A DNA stretch of 64,000 nucleotides from Talpa occidentalis. Taxonomy: Eukaryota; Chordata; Mammalia; Eulipotyphla; Talpidae. Location: the NCBI RefSeq assembly GCF_014898055.3, contig NW_023602073.1, positions 24,537,784 to 24,601,783 of the forward strand. The letters run 5' to 3'. The notes under the pieces are model-generated. The model did not search any database. It was not told the origin of the DNA and saw nothing but the letters and a program-made list of their open reading frames with translations. Position numbers and translations under genes: made by a program. Positions 34,053 through 45,376 of the stretch are shown here, piece by piece (position 1 is the first letter of the stretch; every line of letters starts with the position of its first letter).

Positions 34053-34312
34053 TTTTTTTTAGATTTATTTATTTATGCATACAAGAACTGGGGTGTAGGC
34101 CAGAGGTGGGGGTGAGAGGATTCACCAGAGACAGAGTGGGGAATAGAACAGGCAGATCGACTGAAATTCACTGCCAAGGGAGCAGTGGGCGAGTCAGGAG
34201 ACATCTGCTGCACCACGTCGGTAGCTCCCTGGCCGACGATCGAACTCGTGCAGCAGTGGCTGCATATAGCTTCATAGTCTGTGTCTTAACCCCTGTGCCA
34301 CCAGGGAGGCCC
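34053..34312 (-). mobile_element. SINE with 8-bp target duplication
   Basis: Antisense copy between AGTGTGAA repeats (34045-34052, 34313-34320). Confidence 0.92.
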
Positions 34313-34334
34313 AGTGTGAAATATTTTTAATAGA

Positions 34335-34730
34335 GTAGGTGTGCAAAGAGAGAATGAAGAGAAAATTTCAATATTTTCCCCACCAAAATCCAAAAATTCC
34401 CCTTGTGAGTAAACACCCAGCCAAAATGTATCCACCCAAAGCAGGGCAGCTGAAGCCCGAAAAATTGCCACAAATCTAAGGCAACTTTTGGTGGGGACCC
34501 ACAAAAAAAGGGTCTGCAGGTCCCAGAGAGCTGGGACAGGAGGTAAGACCCAAAATTCAGAATAAACCACAAAATCCAACATGAGGTCAAAATACCAGGA
34601 TGTCATTGTCTCTGCCAAGGGCCAGGAGCTGCCTCCCCAGTGTCTCTTCTCAGTTTCTCTTCCAAGTGTCTTCACAGGTCTCCCCTCCAGTTCCTTCACG
34701 TGTGCCCCCTCACCTTTCTCTCTCAAGTAT
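34335..34730 (-). mobile_element. Old diverged family-A LTR
   Basis: The minus strand aligns with the middle of the family-A LTRs (23307, 42018, 46574): the region encoding ALDLWQ in the 23307 copy is ALDLWQ here too, and the CATTGTCTCTGCCAAGG / TCTCCTCCCCACAGG flank is parallel. Ends are eroded and boundaries approximate. This is the oldest copy in the window. Confidence 0.6.
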
Positions 34731-35411
34731 TTTAACTAGTAATTTTTCTCAAAAAATTTTACCACATGCATCAGTAAGACTTTGATGTTGCTTCTGTGTT
34801 TGTGGAATTCTGCTGCACAAAATGTGTGTATTAACATAGTCCAATGTTTTCTGTCATCTCAAATTAAACTTCTTTGCCTCTCTTCATTTTTCCATAAAAT
34901 TACCATGAATATATAGATATATATATATACACCATGAATATTTTATGTAAGTAAACTGGACCGGGGAGAGAGCATGAGAGATGTCTTCCCAACTGTTGTG
35001 TAGGGTGAGTAAAAGAATGAAAGAACCAGGAAACTCCCAAACCTAAATAAAAAGGCTGCAATGTAGATTTACAGTTACCCATGGTAGACGGCAAAAGTAA
35101 CAGTGTTTTTCCTTTGAGTGTTAAGAAAACGTGCAAGAATATATAAAAGTATATAAAATTAAAATATACCTCAGTATATCCTATTCACTGGAAGATTAAT
35201 TTGTCGCCTCCTCTTCCTTTAGTTGTAAGATTTGCCTCTGTTTTGAAATGAAAGCAAAGCAGTCACGCGGTCATTCGGGGCGGAAAGAAAAACACGCGTT
35301 GCTGGAAATCGGTTACCTCGCGACAGAGATGAGCTTTATCATGTCAGATGTATTTACTTTCTCATAGGCGATCTTCGCCCCACCCTCTGGGCCACGGCAC
35401 GAGAAAAGGTG
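34731..35411. other. Unassigned DNA upstream of tRNA domain
   Basis: AT-rich, including a TATATA run near 34913-34930. No gene recognised. Confidence 0.4.
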
Positions 35412-35482
35412 TAGCAGAGGATGGTTTCGATCCATCGACCTCTGGGTTATGGCCCAGCACGCTTCCGCTGCGCCACTCTGCT
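35412..35482 (-). tRNA. tRNA-iMet-CAT-like, one base missing in anticodon loop
   Basis: The minus strand matches the vertebrate initiator tRNA throughout: acceptor AGCAGAG/CTCTGCT, A at the position before the acceptor, box A, and box B GGATCGAAACC. It has 71 instead of 72 nt because the anticodon loop reads CCATAA where the normal loop is CCCATAA. A TTTT terminator follows four bases after the gene (35402-35411 on plus). The six-base loop would place the CAU differently; either a recent pseudogene or a base error in the assembly. Confidence 0.85.
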
Positions 35483-36110
35483 CCGCGGCAGCTTTCCCCT
35501 GAGCATTCCCCTTATCACGCAGAGTATTTGCCAGAATAAAGATTTCGTGCTGTTCTATTTGTTTTTTCTCTCTTTCCTCCCTGCTTCCCCTCCCCGCGCT
35601 GTCTTTGGCCCGACGTCAGCTCCCTGGAGCCCAGCGGCCCAGCCGGCCCCTCGCCCCGGGCTCCCCAACCTGCCGACCGCCTCGAGCGCGGGCTTTTTCT
35701 TTGCTCTTCTGGAGCTGCCCTGAGCCGAGCAACCTCGGAGCCCGCAGAACAAAGCCCTGAGCAGTCTCTCCTTCGGGATAACCCTCGAAAGCGCACTGAG
35801 ACTTACCGCTCAGGGGGGAGGAGTTACTAATTCGATCCTGCCTTTGCCGGCCTCTAAATTCCTTTGAGGAAACTGGAAGCCGCATTCGCGGGTATCGACT
35901 CGTGAAGGGCCACCGGCGGCGCCCCGGAACCTGGGCCCCGGCCCTCGCCCTGGAGTCTGCGGACAAGCGCTTCCCGCGCGCTCCCCGCCTCCGCCCATCC
36001 TCGGTGGCCCTCGGAATGGCCGCCCTCCGGACCGCTGGCCCGGACGGAGGCCTCTGACCACCTTTCATTCTGCGCTGCTAGCAAGTCCCTTCCACACTGT
36101 CCCCTTGCCC
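35483..36110. promoter_or_regulatory. CpG-rich segment beside tRNA-iMet
   Basis: From about 35590 to 36070 GC content and CpG frequency are high. ACGTCAGCTC near 35613 resembles a partial CRE. Frames of up to 150 codons on the minus strand have no recognisable domain. A CpG island or an unrecognised first exon. Confidence 0.5.
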
Positions 36111-36164
36111 TCGGCACCAGCTGGCTTCTATTTTTTCAAGGGTTTCTTTTTTCATTATTTCAGG

Positions 36165-36640
36165 GTTTTTTTAAGTATTTTTTATTTTATGTATGTTTTG
36201 CTTCATTCGTTTTGTACAATGGATGCTTTTTCATCTTGGTTGTAGTCCCCGTGAAATTCCCTCCACCCATTCACCCGTGGACCATCACCATAGTCCCTTT
36301 TGCTCTTCCCACCCCTGTTTTGATCCTACCCTCCCCCCACCCCCTGCAGAATGTCTCTGGTTTATAGTTGCCTGCTGATTTTGATTTTCACCTTATTATA
36401 ATTGTTTTATTATAATTTTCCCCCTGATCCCTTATTAGGACCCTCTACATTCCTGCTATAAGTGAAACCACCGGTATTTTTCCTTTGCTTTCTGGCTTGT
36501 TCCACTGAGCATGATCCTCTCCAGCTCCATTGAATGTGCTGTGAATGGCATGCGTTGATCTTTTTTTTTTTTTATTGCTGAGTAATATTCCATTGTGTAT
36601 ATGTATCACATCTTCTTGACCCAGGCATCTATTTTCAAGA
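36165..36640 (-). mobile_element. L1 3' end, antisense
   Basis: The plus strand shows AGTAATATTCCATTGTGTAT and ATGTATCACATCTTCTTGAC, the reverse complement of the conserved L1 ORF2 3' region. TTCCACTGAGCATGATCC also fits. Confidence 0.85.
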
Positions 36641-37545
36641 GTTTCTTAACTGAAGACTTGTTTTTCCAGTCCTGGGACGGGTAGGGAGTTGGTCACCATT
36701 ACTCTTGTAGGGGAGAAAAATAACTTTCCCTCTAAGTTCTTAGCTGGGAAACTTGTAGGAAAAAGAGATCAGCAGAAGAAAAACAAGTTGACTTGTAGAG
36801 CTCACATATACCCAGGGGGGGAAGTGGTAATGTGGGGTGTGGGGGCCTTATTCTGTCACCCTTCACTCTCCAGCACTTTTATTTGAGTCTCCTCTTTTCC
36901 TTCTCCAAGACCTGCCTCTGGGGGGCAGGTACTGGGGTTAAAAAGGTTCTCCAGAACAGCAGCACAAGAAAACAGGGGGAATGATTCAAGCAGACAGCAT
37001 GGATGCTGAGCAAAATGGGCCCAGTTCTCACCAGGACTTGATCTGCGCCCACTAGATTTGGAGTGCTGGAAATTGCCATTTACCTAACAGGAGTAACACT
37101 GACCACCTACCTTTCATGCCCCAGCTATTGTTCCCTGAGGCCCACGTTTCCACTGGACCTCGCATTCAACAAATGTGAAACCCCAGAGTCTCAGGAGGCT
37201 GCCCCCCACCCAAGTGCCTGAATTCCAAGTCCTTCAACTAGAATCTGGAGAAAAAAAATACTTTTATATCCAAAAGCCAGGGCTCCTCTCCCCCAACACT
37301 TTTCCTTTCAAGGAGGTGAGGGCTGCAGTATTGGGCCTCCAGGGCCTGGGAAACCAAGGTGGTGGAAGGTGGAGACAGAAAACTGATCCCCTCAGTGAAA
37401 TGTGATGAGGATACCTTTATCTTTCTCACCGGTAAGCAGGCTGAGGCACAAATCAGAGCCCCTTCACCTACCTGCTTGAGCTCCCTTTCACGCCCATGAT
37501 ATTTATCAGGTCATGTCTTAATCCTAAAGGAAGTAGCTGCCTTAC
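36641..37545. other. Unassigned DNA
   Basis: No repeat or exon recognised. Confidence 0.35.
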
Positions 37546-37580
37546 CGCCCCCCCCTCCCCCCCCCCCCCCCCCCCCCCCC
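37546..37580. repeat. Poly-C tract
   Basis: About 33 C with a single T interruption, flanked by CCGCCCCCCC and GCAAGC. Length is likely unstable between reads. Confidence 0.97.
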
Positions 37581-37899
37581 GCAAGCTAATACTTTGGGAG
37601 AAATGTAAGGGAATAATTTTAGAGAAATCACTTAAGGAGAAGCTAGACTTAACAGGAACAGAAAGACAAGTGAAGATGTTTGAAGGACAAGGAGGGAATT
37701 AATTCTTGTGCCCTGGGGCATTTACCAGAAAGAGTAACTGGGGGGGCTGGGGGGGTGAGGATCCTGAAAGGGCAGGGAGCGGAGGTAGGGGGTGCGTGGA
37801 GTTTTCCAATCCCGAATTGAAGCAGCCCCCCCCCACCGCCATCCCACCCTCAGTGTGAACCCCCGAGTGAACTCACACACTCTTCTCCACCACCACCTC

Positions 37900-38270
37900 A
37901 CTCGTCTTTTCCCCGCGTGCCAGCCCGGGTTATGAAACCGTACAGATCGGTGTTCGCGGCCCCATTGGAACTCAGTGTAACTGCGCCCAGGAAAGGGGAG
38001 CGGGAGGAGGCGCTTTCCTCCGCGCTGGAGGACCGCAGAGCCCCACTCCTGCGGGCGGATCATGCGGGAGGAAGGCAGCGAGCAGCTCCGGGACCCCCCG
38101 GGCGTTTCTGCAGCCCCCGACCCGGGTTCCCCGCAGGATGTCGGCGAGTTTCCGCCGCTTTCCCGGGTCGCGCCCCCTGGTGGCCCCTGCGGGGATCGCG
38201 CGAAACCGGCGGGACTCGCCCGAGGCCTCTGTCAGTTGAACCTTTGGGAGTTGCTTGGCCCACATTTCAA
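37900..38270. promoter_or_regulatory. CpG-rich segment with CTCF motif
   Basis: GC- and CpG-rich, ending near 38230. Contains a full CTCF core match at 38170-38183. Reading frames on both strands lack recognisable domains. Confidence 0.5.
38170..38183 (-). promoter_or_regulatory. CTCF-type motif
   Basis: Plus strand GCGCCCCCTGGTGG is the exact reverse complement form of the CCASYAGRKGGCRS core at all 14 positions. Confidence 0.75.
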
Positions 38271-39495
38271 ATGGACCCTTCGTCCCAGTGAATTTCCGCG
38301 AGTCCAGAGACGAGGGCGAGCGTCTGCGTCACGGATTGGAAGGCCCGAGAAGGGAGACAGGGTGAAAGAACCCCTCAGGCGAGTAGCAGCTGTCAAAACG
38401 CGGGGTGGGAGCTGAGCCTCCAGGTGCAACCTGTGTAACCCCAATGAAGTCTTCATCTCTTGAGGCACCCAGAAGTGGTCGCCGTCAGGAGACCTGCTGG
38501 TGCTGTGGAGCCTTAAACTCAGTACAGAGATGGGGGCGCTGTCCTGAAATGACTGAGTCCCCCAAATCCTCCGCTGAACCCCCAAAGTGACTGTACTTGG
38601 ATGTAGGGTCTTCCAAAAGGTACTGTTAACTGAGATCATAACGGTGGGGCTCTGGTGGCGTTCAGATGAGATGTTGGCATTCATATGATGTGGGGTCCCA
38701 GGGTTCCCTCTGGAAGTGTTTTGGAGGAATTTCCCACTCAGCAGCACACGGAGAGTTTACTAAGGAAAGAGACCTTTGCATGGACACAAACAGGAAGAGG
38801 CTGCGTTTCACAAGGGCAGGTTTATTAAAAGAGGCGCAGACTGGCAGCCTTGGGGCCAGAGCTGCACTTTGCCAGAGCAAGGGGTACTGTTATATAGTGT
38901 TCTTTGGCGGGGTCATTCCTTTGTGGACTTTTATCTGCTGTGAAATCGATGACTTTTAAGGTCTGGCTGGGTTCATCTGTAAGCACTGCTGCTTCTTGTA
39001 ATGACCGACACTGTCCCGCCCCTGTGAAGCTGGCTGAAGGACCATGTTCATTTCCACCTGCACCTCTGCTGTCCGGCCTTCATCCTAAATTTTCTAATCT
39101 AAGCTCCATCAGTCCCTACTCAGATAGGATTGGCATCCTGATACGAAGAGGGAGAGACACCCAGATGTGAGCCACAAAAAAAAAAAGGCCACAGGAGAAT
39201 GCAGGAAAAGGTAGCCATTTGCTAAGGAGAGAGGCCTCCAGAAAGAACCAAACTGGGACTCCTTGACCTTGAATGTCCAGTGTCCAGAACTCTCAGGAAA
39301 TGAATTTTCCTTGCTTAAGTCGACCGGTCTGTGGTATTATCTTATGACAGTGCCAGCAAACCAGTGGTGTCTATTGTGTGCATGAGTCTGATTATCAGTC
39401 AACCCTCAAGAACACCCTATGGGGTGGTGACCCATTGGGCTTCATCACGGGGTCAGCAGTGTTCACACAATCTCTTTAAAATATCACTTTCTAGA
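38271..39495. other. Unassigned, possibly containing an old antisense LTR
   Basis: 38680-38900 has GGGCAGGTTTATTAAAAGAG and other wording seen in antisense LTR ends, but no homologue or bounds were found. An A-run lies at 39176-39186. Confidence 0.3.
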
Positions 39496-39496
39496 A

Positions 39497-39790
39497 TTTT
39501 TTTAAAGATTTGTTTATTTATGCACACAAGAACTAGGGCACAGGCCAGAGGTGGGGGCGGGGGGAGGGCCGGTAAGAGGGTCCACCAGAGACAGAGTGGG
39601 GAACACAACAGGTGGATCTACTGAAATACACTGCTGAGGGGAGCAGCAGGGAGACAGGAGAGGTCTGCTGTGCCATGTGGGTAGCTCCCTGGCCGGGGAT
39701 GGAACTCATGCTGCGTGGCTGAGGATAAGTGGCTGTGGATAGCTTCATAGTACTGAGAATTAACCCCTTGCACCACCAGGGAGGCCCCCA
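39497..39790 (-). mobile_element. SINE
   Basis: Antisense copy flanked by TTCTAGA (39489-39495, 39792-39798). An internal partial duplication of the CTGGCTGAGG/GTGGCTGTGG block makes it slightly long. Confidence 0.9.
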
Positions 39791-39798
39791 GTTTCTAG

Positions 39799-40307
39799 AT
39801 ATTTTAACTTTCAGTTTTACTCTCTCAAGTTGAACTTGTGCAGGGACACAACTGCTGAGGTTCTCCTTGCTCACTTTCCCTTGTAAAATTCACCTTTCTC
39901 CCACTTTTCCAGAGTAAACACCTACCCTTTCAGAATAAAGTAAAAATCCTCAGAAATAAATTAAGATACAGTGGAAATATTGATGTCTGAAAGCTCCCTT
40001 TAAATCAGCACACTGGATTAAGCCCCCATTACTGATTTTACGTAAACTCACTGAGGAAGAGGTAAAATTTCACAGTTTTCTTCTAAAAGAGCTGTTGTAT
40101 TGTGGAGTGTAGAAATCAAATCCTTGGCAATAATACAGTTTCGCATTTCCATGAAATTTTATTTGATAGTTTTAGGATGAAAAGTCAAGGACCTTGGGTC
40201 CTCCAACAAAATCCTGAACGTTCTTATACATTCTTCATGGATCGCCTGGATTTGTTTCCTAGTGTAGCAGGGAATCTGTTACTTGGTTTTGTGATATTGA
40301 GTGTTAT
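39799..40307. other. Unassigned DNA
   Basis: Nothing recognised. Confidence 0.35.
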
Positions 40308-40321
40308 CAGGATCTTGTTTA

Positions 40322-40587
40322 TTTTTTTTTAAAGATTTATTTATTTATGCATACAAGAATAGGGGTACAGGCCAGAGGTGTGGGGGTGAGAGGATTCACC
40401 AGAGACAGAGTGGGGAGCAGAACAGGCAGACTGACCGAAATACACCGCTGAGGGGAGCAGCGGGCGAGTCAGGAGAGGCCTGCCACGCCATGTGGGTTCC
40501 TCGCTGGCCAGGGATCGAATTCTTGCTGCAGTGGCTGCGGACAGCTTCATAGGTTGTGTCTTAACCCTTTGCGCCACCAAGGAGGCC
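40322..40587 (-). mobile_element. SINE with 14-bp target duplication
   Basis: Antisense copy between CAGGATCTTGTTTA (40308-40321) and CAGGATCCTGTTTA (40588-40601). Confidence 0.93.
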
Positions 40588-40689
40588 CAGGATCCTGTTT
40601 AATTGTGCTTCTCAGAAAGAAAGAAACCATGCTAAGCCTGAATAGAAGACAATTAGGTGGGATCAACCAACATTTCATTTTTAATGCAA

Positions 40690-41190
40690 ATATCATTTAA
40701 TGTACATTTGCATGGTGTGCGAGGTATGCCTGCACAGAGAAGAAATTACTACAATAAAATTATTCACTGCAGCATTATTTGTAGTAAAAAGAATGGGGAG
40801 ACCCTAATTATCATCATAATATAAATTATGACATATTGAAAATGGAATAATATATATATATACTTAAAGGATAATAAAGAGGAACATTATGCATTCAGTT
40901 GTGATTCTCTCCAATGATATCTTTAAGTGAAAAAAAGATGCAGGACGGTGTGTCTAGAGTGCCACCATGGGAACAAAGTGGAGAAGAGAATATTTGTTTT
41001 AGATTGTATATGTGCTCTTAAAACTCTCTAGAAAGGTAATAGGAAGCTGCAGACAATGGTCACCTGTGAGGGCGCAGGGAGTAAGGCAGAGGGCAAACAA
41101 ATGTAGGAAGACGATGTTCAGGGCGTTGCTATCTGTACTGAGGATGTTTAACCAAGTGGATGGGTTACTTATTTTATAAATTAAATAATG
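40690..41190 (+). mobile_element. Old L1 (L1M-type) 3' end
   Basis: TTCACTGCAGCATTATTTGT, then AAATTATGACATATTG, TTAAGTGAAAAAAAG and TTTTAGATTGTATATG follow the order of the 3' ends of ancient L1M elements. Confidence 0.75.
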
Positions 41191-41194
41191 TCAG

Positions 41195-41466
41195 AGAGCC
41201 TCGCTGGTGGCACAAAGGGTTACCTCTCAGCACCATGAAGCTATCGGCAGCCACTGCAGCACAAGTTCGATCCCCGGCCAGGGAGAAACCCACATGACGC
41301 AGCAGTCCTCCCCTGTTTCCCCGCTGCTCCTCTCAGCAGTGTATTTCAGTAGATCCACCTGTTTGCTCCCCACTCTGTCTCTGCTGAATCCTCTCACACA
41401 CATAGCCCCGACCTCTGGCCTGCAACCCAGGTCTTGTATGCATAAATAAATAAATCTTTTTAAAAA
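41195..41466 (+). mobile_element. SINE
   Basis: Sense copy GAGCCTCGCTGGTGGCAC to TGCATAAATAAATAAATC. Similar words TTAAATAATGTCAG / TTACATAATGTAAG flank it. Confidence 0.9.
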
Positions 41467-42013
41467 ATTACATAATGTAAGAGGTACAATAAACTCATAG
41501 GAGTCAAGAGAGAAGTCTCTGGAATGGTAATGGATGCTAAATTACTAAAAAAAAAATCAAATAATTTAGGAAAAAACTATAAACGTTGTAAATGGGACTG
41601 GGGAAGGAGCAAAACTGGTGGGAAGAAGGGGGCATCACTTGTGGTCACTTGAGAAACTAGAAGCGTAAGGAGCCGCAAGTTGCTGAACGGCATCCAAGTG
41701 TTGCCTTGGGTGCCTGGCTAAATGAGACCTGGGGGTATTCAGGAAAATTATCTGATGGAAGGAAATTCAGACCCGCCCAGATTGTCCTACAGAAACTGGA
41801 TCTGCCGGGAGTGACCTGAGCCTGGGAATCCAGGGCAGCGTCTTCATAGGTCAGACCAAATTTCCCACGTCCTTTTTCCACCTCTTTGGGCAGCCCCAAT
41901 AACCACATCCAAAGGGGTGAGGAAGAAATGCTCTGGCTATAGCACCTTCTCCATGGATTTTCCAGGCCAAGTCTCCAAAAGTGAAAGAACAAAACTTCTT
42001 ACTTCACTGTCTG
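41467..42013. other. Unassigned DNA
   Basis: Nothing recognised. Confidence 0.35.
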
Positions 42014-42017
42014 ATTT

Positions 42018-42566
42018 TGTAACAGGTGTAACAGGGTGGTGCCCAGGAAAAGGGGAGGTTCCAGGTTCCCTACCCCACCCAGGGAGGAGAAGAAGCTACA
42101 GAAAGGGCAGAGGAAGGAAGGAAGCAGGATGGAGCCAGAAGGAGACCTGCAGGAGGCACATGGAGCAGAGAGACATGTGAAGAAACTGCGCTTGCCTTTT
42201 GGTCCTGAACTGGGTGACACAGATGTGGGCGAGAGAACACGTGGGGAAGATAACAGTGGCAGCTTTTATCTTGATTTTGATTTTGCTCTTTTCCGCCCAG
42301 ACTACTCTGGCTGATTCTGATCCTTTTCTATGGGTGTTTAAGACCTGTCCCGTTTGGGTGGACTTTTACCTCCGAGGGGATGGGTAACTGTGGGTGCTTG
42401 ATTTAGAAACTATTTTCTTGTCTTTTCTGTTTTGTTCACTAATTGTATTAAAGTTCTTTTCCATTAAAGGTCTTAAATGTTTTGTCTTCATGTGGCGGAT
42501 GGCAGGACCTATTTAAAGCGGGCAGGTTTGGGGGTGTTGGGGTGCCCCTCTCCCTGCCCTGTAACA
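42018..42566 (+). mobile_element. Solo LTR, family A
   Basis: 549 bp from TGTAACAGGTGTAACAGGG to CCCTGTAACA, flanked by ATTT (42014-42017, 42567-42570). A GTGTAACA duplication is present at its start. ATTAAAGTTC near 42446 serves as a poly(A)-type signal. Here the short hydrophobic frame starts with GTG instead of ATG. Confidence 0.88.
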
Positions 42567-42570
42567 ATTT

Positions 42571-43553
42571 TAGTTTTGGTGTTTGGTGACCCGTTTCCCC
42601 TAAAAGCACAAGAATACGTTCAGGCATTCTCTTCCTCAAGCTATTGCCAATCATTGGTTGTTGCTGTTGCTTTTTGGTGTTGTGGTTAAGAAATTTACAG
42701 CCATTCAGATGGTTTAGACTTAACTGAAAAAATGGGGGGAGCTGGGGCTGGGGGACAAGCGAAGGTAGACCTGAAAGAGGGAGGGCCTTGCCTGAGTCCT
42801 AACAGTGAAACTGGCAGTGGCTGACAGCGCTGCCTTCACGTGAACTTAAGATGTAGAGAGAAAATTATTTTGCTAGTCGATGATTAGTTTAGTGATTTGA
42901 GCCCGTGAGAGTAAGTAATGCAGTTAGGGTTTCAGTGCCCGGGCAGGGTCTCATTTTATCCCGCCATCCCCCCTCCCTCCACGCCCCCCCCCCACACCCC
43001 TGCCTATTACCCCGTAAGTCCAGTATGCTGTCCAACAGAGGATGCCGCTTAACTATTTTCATGGCAAATCTCCTCTGTGTGTCAGCAGTTCAGAGCAGAA
43101 GACAGATCTAATTCCTGGCGGGCTCAGCGGAATCCGTTCTTTCTTAAGAAATTCCTGAGAAAACACCCTGCGCAGAAAGCCGGGCTGTCATGCTCTGGAG
43201 ATTCCCGAGGATCCCAAGGACGCCAGCTCCTTAGTGAGTGGAGGCAGGGGGTGGGGTGGGGGTGGGGTAGGGGTGGGGGTGGTGGCCTTTGGCCTTTCCG
43301 GGGGGAGGGGGGGTGGTGTTTCCGCGGGTCGACAGCATCAAGGCCTTTTACAGCCCGAGCCGCGTGCGACTCCCGGGCGGGCGCAGGAATGTGGAGGCAG
43401 GAGGGCGGGGTGTGCCTGCCGCTGTGTCGCTCAGGTCTCCGAAGGGAGAGAGACGGTGCGTGCATTTGATGCAAAGCTTATATTTGGTTAGCTGAGGAAA
43501 ATGAAATAATGCCCAAGAAATGTAACAAAGGAAAAAGAGAGGAGAAAAGGATC
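42571..43553. other. Flank of tRNA-Val with G-rich block
   Basis: No gene. Contains C-runs near 42960-43000 and a G-run array at 43243-43316 (separate finding). GC-rich from 43120 to 43440. Confidence 0.45.
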
Positions 43554-43626
43554 TGTTTCCGCCCGGTTTCGAACCGGGGACCTTTCGCGTGTCAGGCGAA
43601 TGTGATAACCACTACACTACGGAAAC
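43554..43626 (-). tRNA. tRNA-Val, anticodon GAC
   Basis: 73-nt cloverleaf on the minus strand: GTTTCCG/CGGAAAC acceptor stem, T-arm CCGGTTCGAAACCGG, anticodon loop CTGACAC, discriminator A. It differs from the Val-AAC gene at 57559 only at position 26 (A for G) and 34 (G for A). TTTT follows at 43544-43547 (plus). Mammals normally decode GTC with the A34 (inosine) isoacceptor and lack a G34 valine tRNA, so this is either an unusual isoacceptor or an anticodon-mutated copy. Confidence 0.93.
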
Positions 43627-44043
43627 TCCCGTGGAAGTGGGAATTAGAACCAAAAAGGTATGTCCAGAAAAATGTCGCTTTGGAATTTTCCTGTACTGGT
43701 TTTTTGGTGTGATCCTTTCATATCCTTCACTTTCCTTGCATTGAAACCAGTAATTCCACATCCTGATGGTTCATAGTTGTCTACTAGAATTAGAACATAT
43801 ATCACAGATAAATTTACTGGAATGTCTACCAACCCATGCATAATCATTCCAGGAACGGGAAACTTTTCAAGTGCCCATCTTCAGTCTCATGAGTATGTTT
43901 GCATGAAAGAACGTAATTAATGGCACAAGAACAATCTACACACAATCTATATGAAGCTCACTGGCCTGTTGACTTCCAAAGAGCAGACACAGAAGAAGAC
44001 TAGGGCAGGCAGTTAGATAAACCAGGCCACTAGGAAGTACAGG
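43627..44043. other. Unassigned DNA
   Basis: No feature recognised. Confidence 0.35.
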
Positions 44044-44058
44044 CCAGAAACAGTATTT

Positions 44059-44318
44059 TTTTTAAAGACTTATTTATTTATGCATACAAGAGCTGGAGGG
44101 CAGGCCAGAGATGGGGTGTGTGTGAGATGATTCACCAGAGACAGAGTGGGGAGCAGAACAGGCAGACCGACTGAAATACACTATTGAGAAGAGCAGTGGG
44201 GAGACAGGAGAGGCCTGCTGTGCCAACCTTCCTGGCTGGGGATTGATCTTGTGCTGCAGTGGCTGCAGACAACTTCATAGTGCTGAGACTTAACCCCCTG
44301 TGCCACCAGGGAAGTCCC
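44059..44318 (-). mobile_element. SINE with 15-bp target duplication
   Basis: Antisense copy between CAGAAACAGTATTTT repeats (44044-44058, 44319-44333). The head ends GGGAAGTCCC rather than GGGAGGCCC. Confidence 0.93.
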
Positions 44319-45109
44319 CAGAAACAGTATTTTAAAAGTCAATGAAAGTGAAAGTTGGTTCTTGGAAAACTTCAACAAAATTGACAAATGTTAAGCTGAA
44401 TTGACTAAGAAAAGTAAAGAATAGGGACTCTAATTATTACTTAGAAATGAAAGTGGGGACGTTACTATGGACTTTTACAGAAAAAAAGTGATCAAAAGGA
44501 AATATTAAGGAAAATGGGATCCCAGCACATCAGAAACCTAAATGGAATCTACAAATTACTGGAAAAACATAATTCACCAAAAATGAAACATAAAGAAACA
44601 GAAATTTGCATAGATCTATGACTAGTAAGGATATTGAAACAGTAATAAAAAAAAAAAAAAAAAACACCTCACTACAAAGAAAAGCCCCACCTAGATAATT
44701 TCAGTGGTAATGCTACCAAATGCTTAATGAAGAATACCAATCCTTCTCAAACTCTTTCTAAAAATTGAAAAGGAGGAAACAGTTTCTATGAAATCAGCAT
44801 TCCCCCAATACCAAATAAGACAAGGTATTAGAAAGAATGAAAATTAAAATGAATCTTTCATGACTATTAATGCAAAAATCCTCAAAAAATACTAGCAAAC
44901 TTGATTCATCCACATATTACAAGGATTATATGCCACAACCAAGTAATCATTTATTTCTGGAATGTAAGATGGTTTAACATATGGAAAAATCAATGTATTG
45001 TAGACCACATTAACAGAATTGGGGGTGGGGAGGATGCTTAATAATTTCAATGAATTCAGACAAAGTGTTTGACATAATTCAACACTCTTTCCTGATTAAA
45101 AACACTCAA

Positions 45110-45376
45110 TAGGGCCTATCTGGTAGCACAAGGGGTTGGGATGCAACCTATGAAGCTATCTGCAGCCACTGCAGCATGAGTTCCATCCCCAGCCAGGGAG
45201 CTACCCACATGGCACAGCAGACCTCTCTTGACTCGCCCGTTGCTCCCCTCAGTGGTGTATTTCAGTAAATCTGCCTGTTCTGTTCCCTGCTCTGTCTCTG
45301 GTGAATCCTCTCACTCCCCACACCTCTGGCCTGTACCCCAATTGTTATATGCATAATAAATAAATCTTAAAAAAAA
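45110..45376 (+). mobile_element. SINE in L1
   Basis: Sense copy, GGGCCTATCTGGTAGCAC to CATAATAAATAAATC. AAAAACACTC repeats flank it. Confidence 0.92.

Noticed and set aside
35515..36117. Up to 150-codon frames in the CpG-rich segment
   Set aside because: No domain or splice pattern. Open frames are common in such GC-rich DNA.
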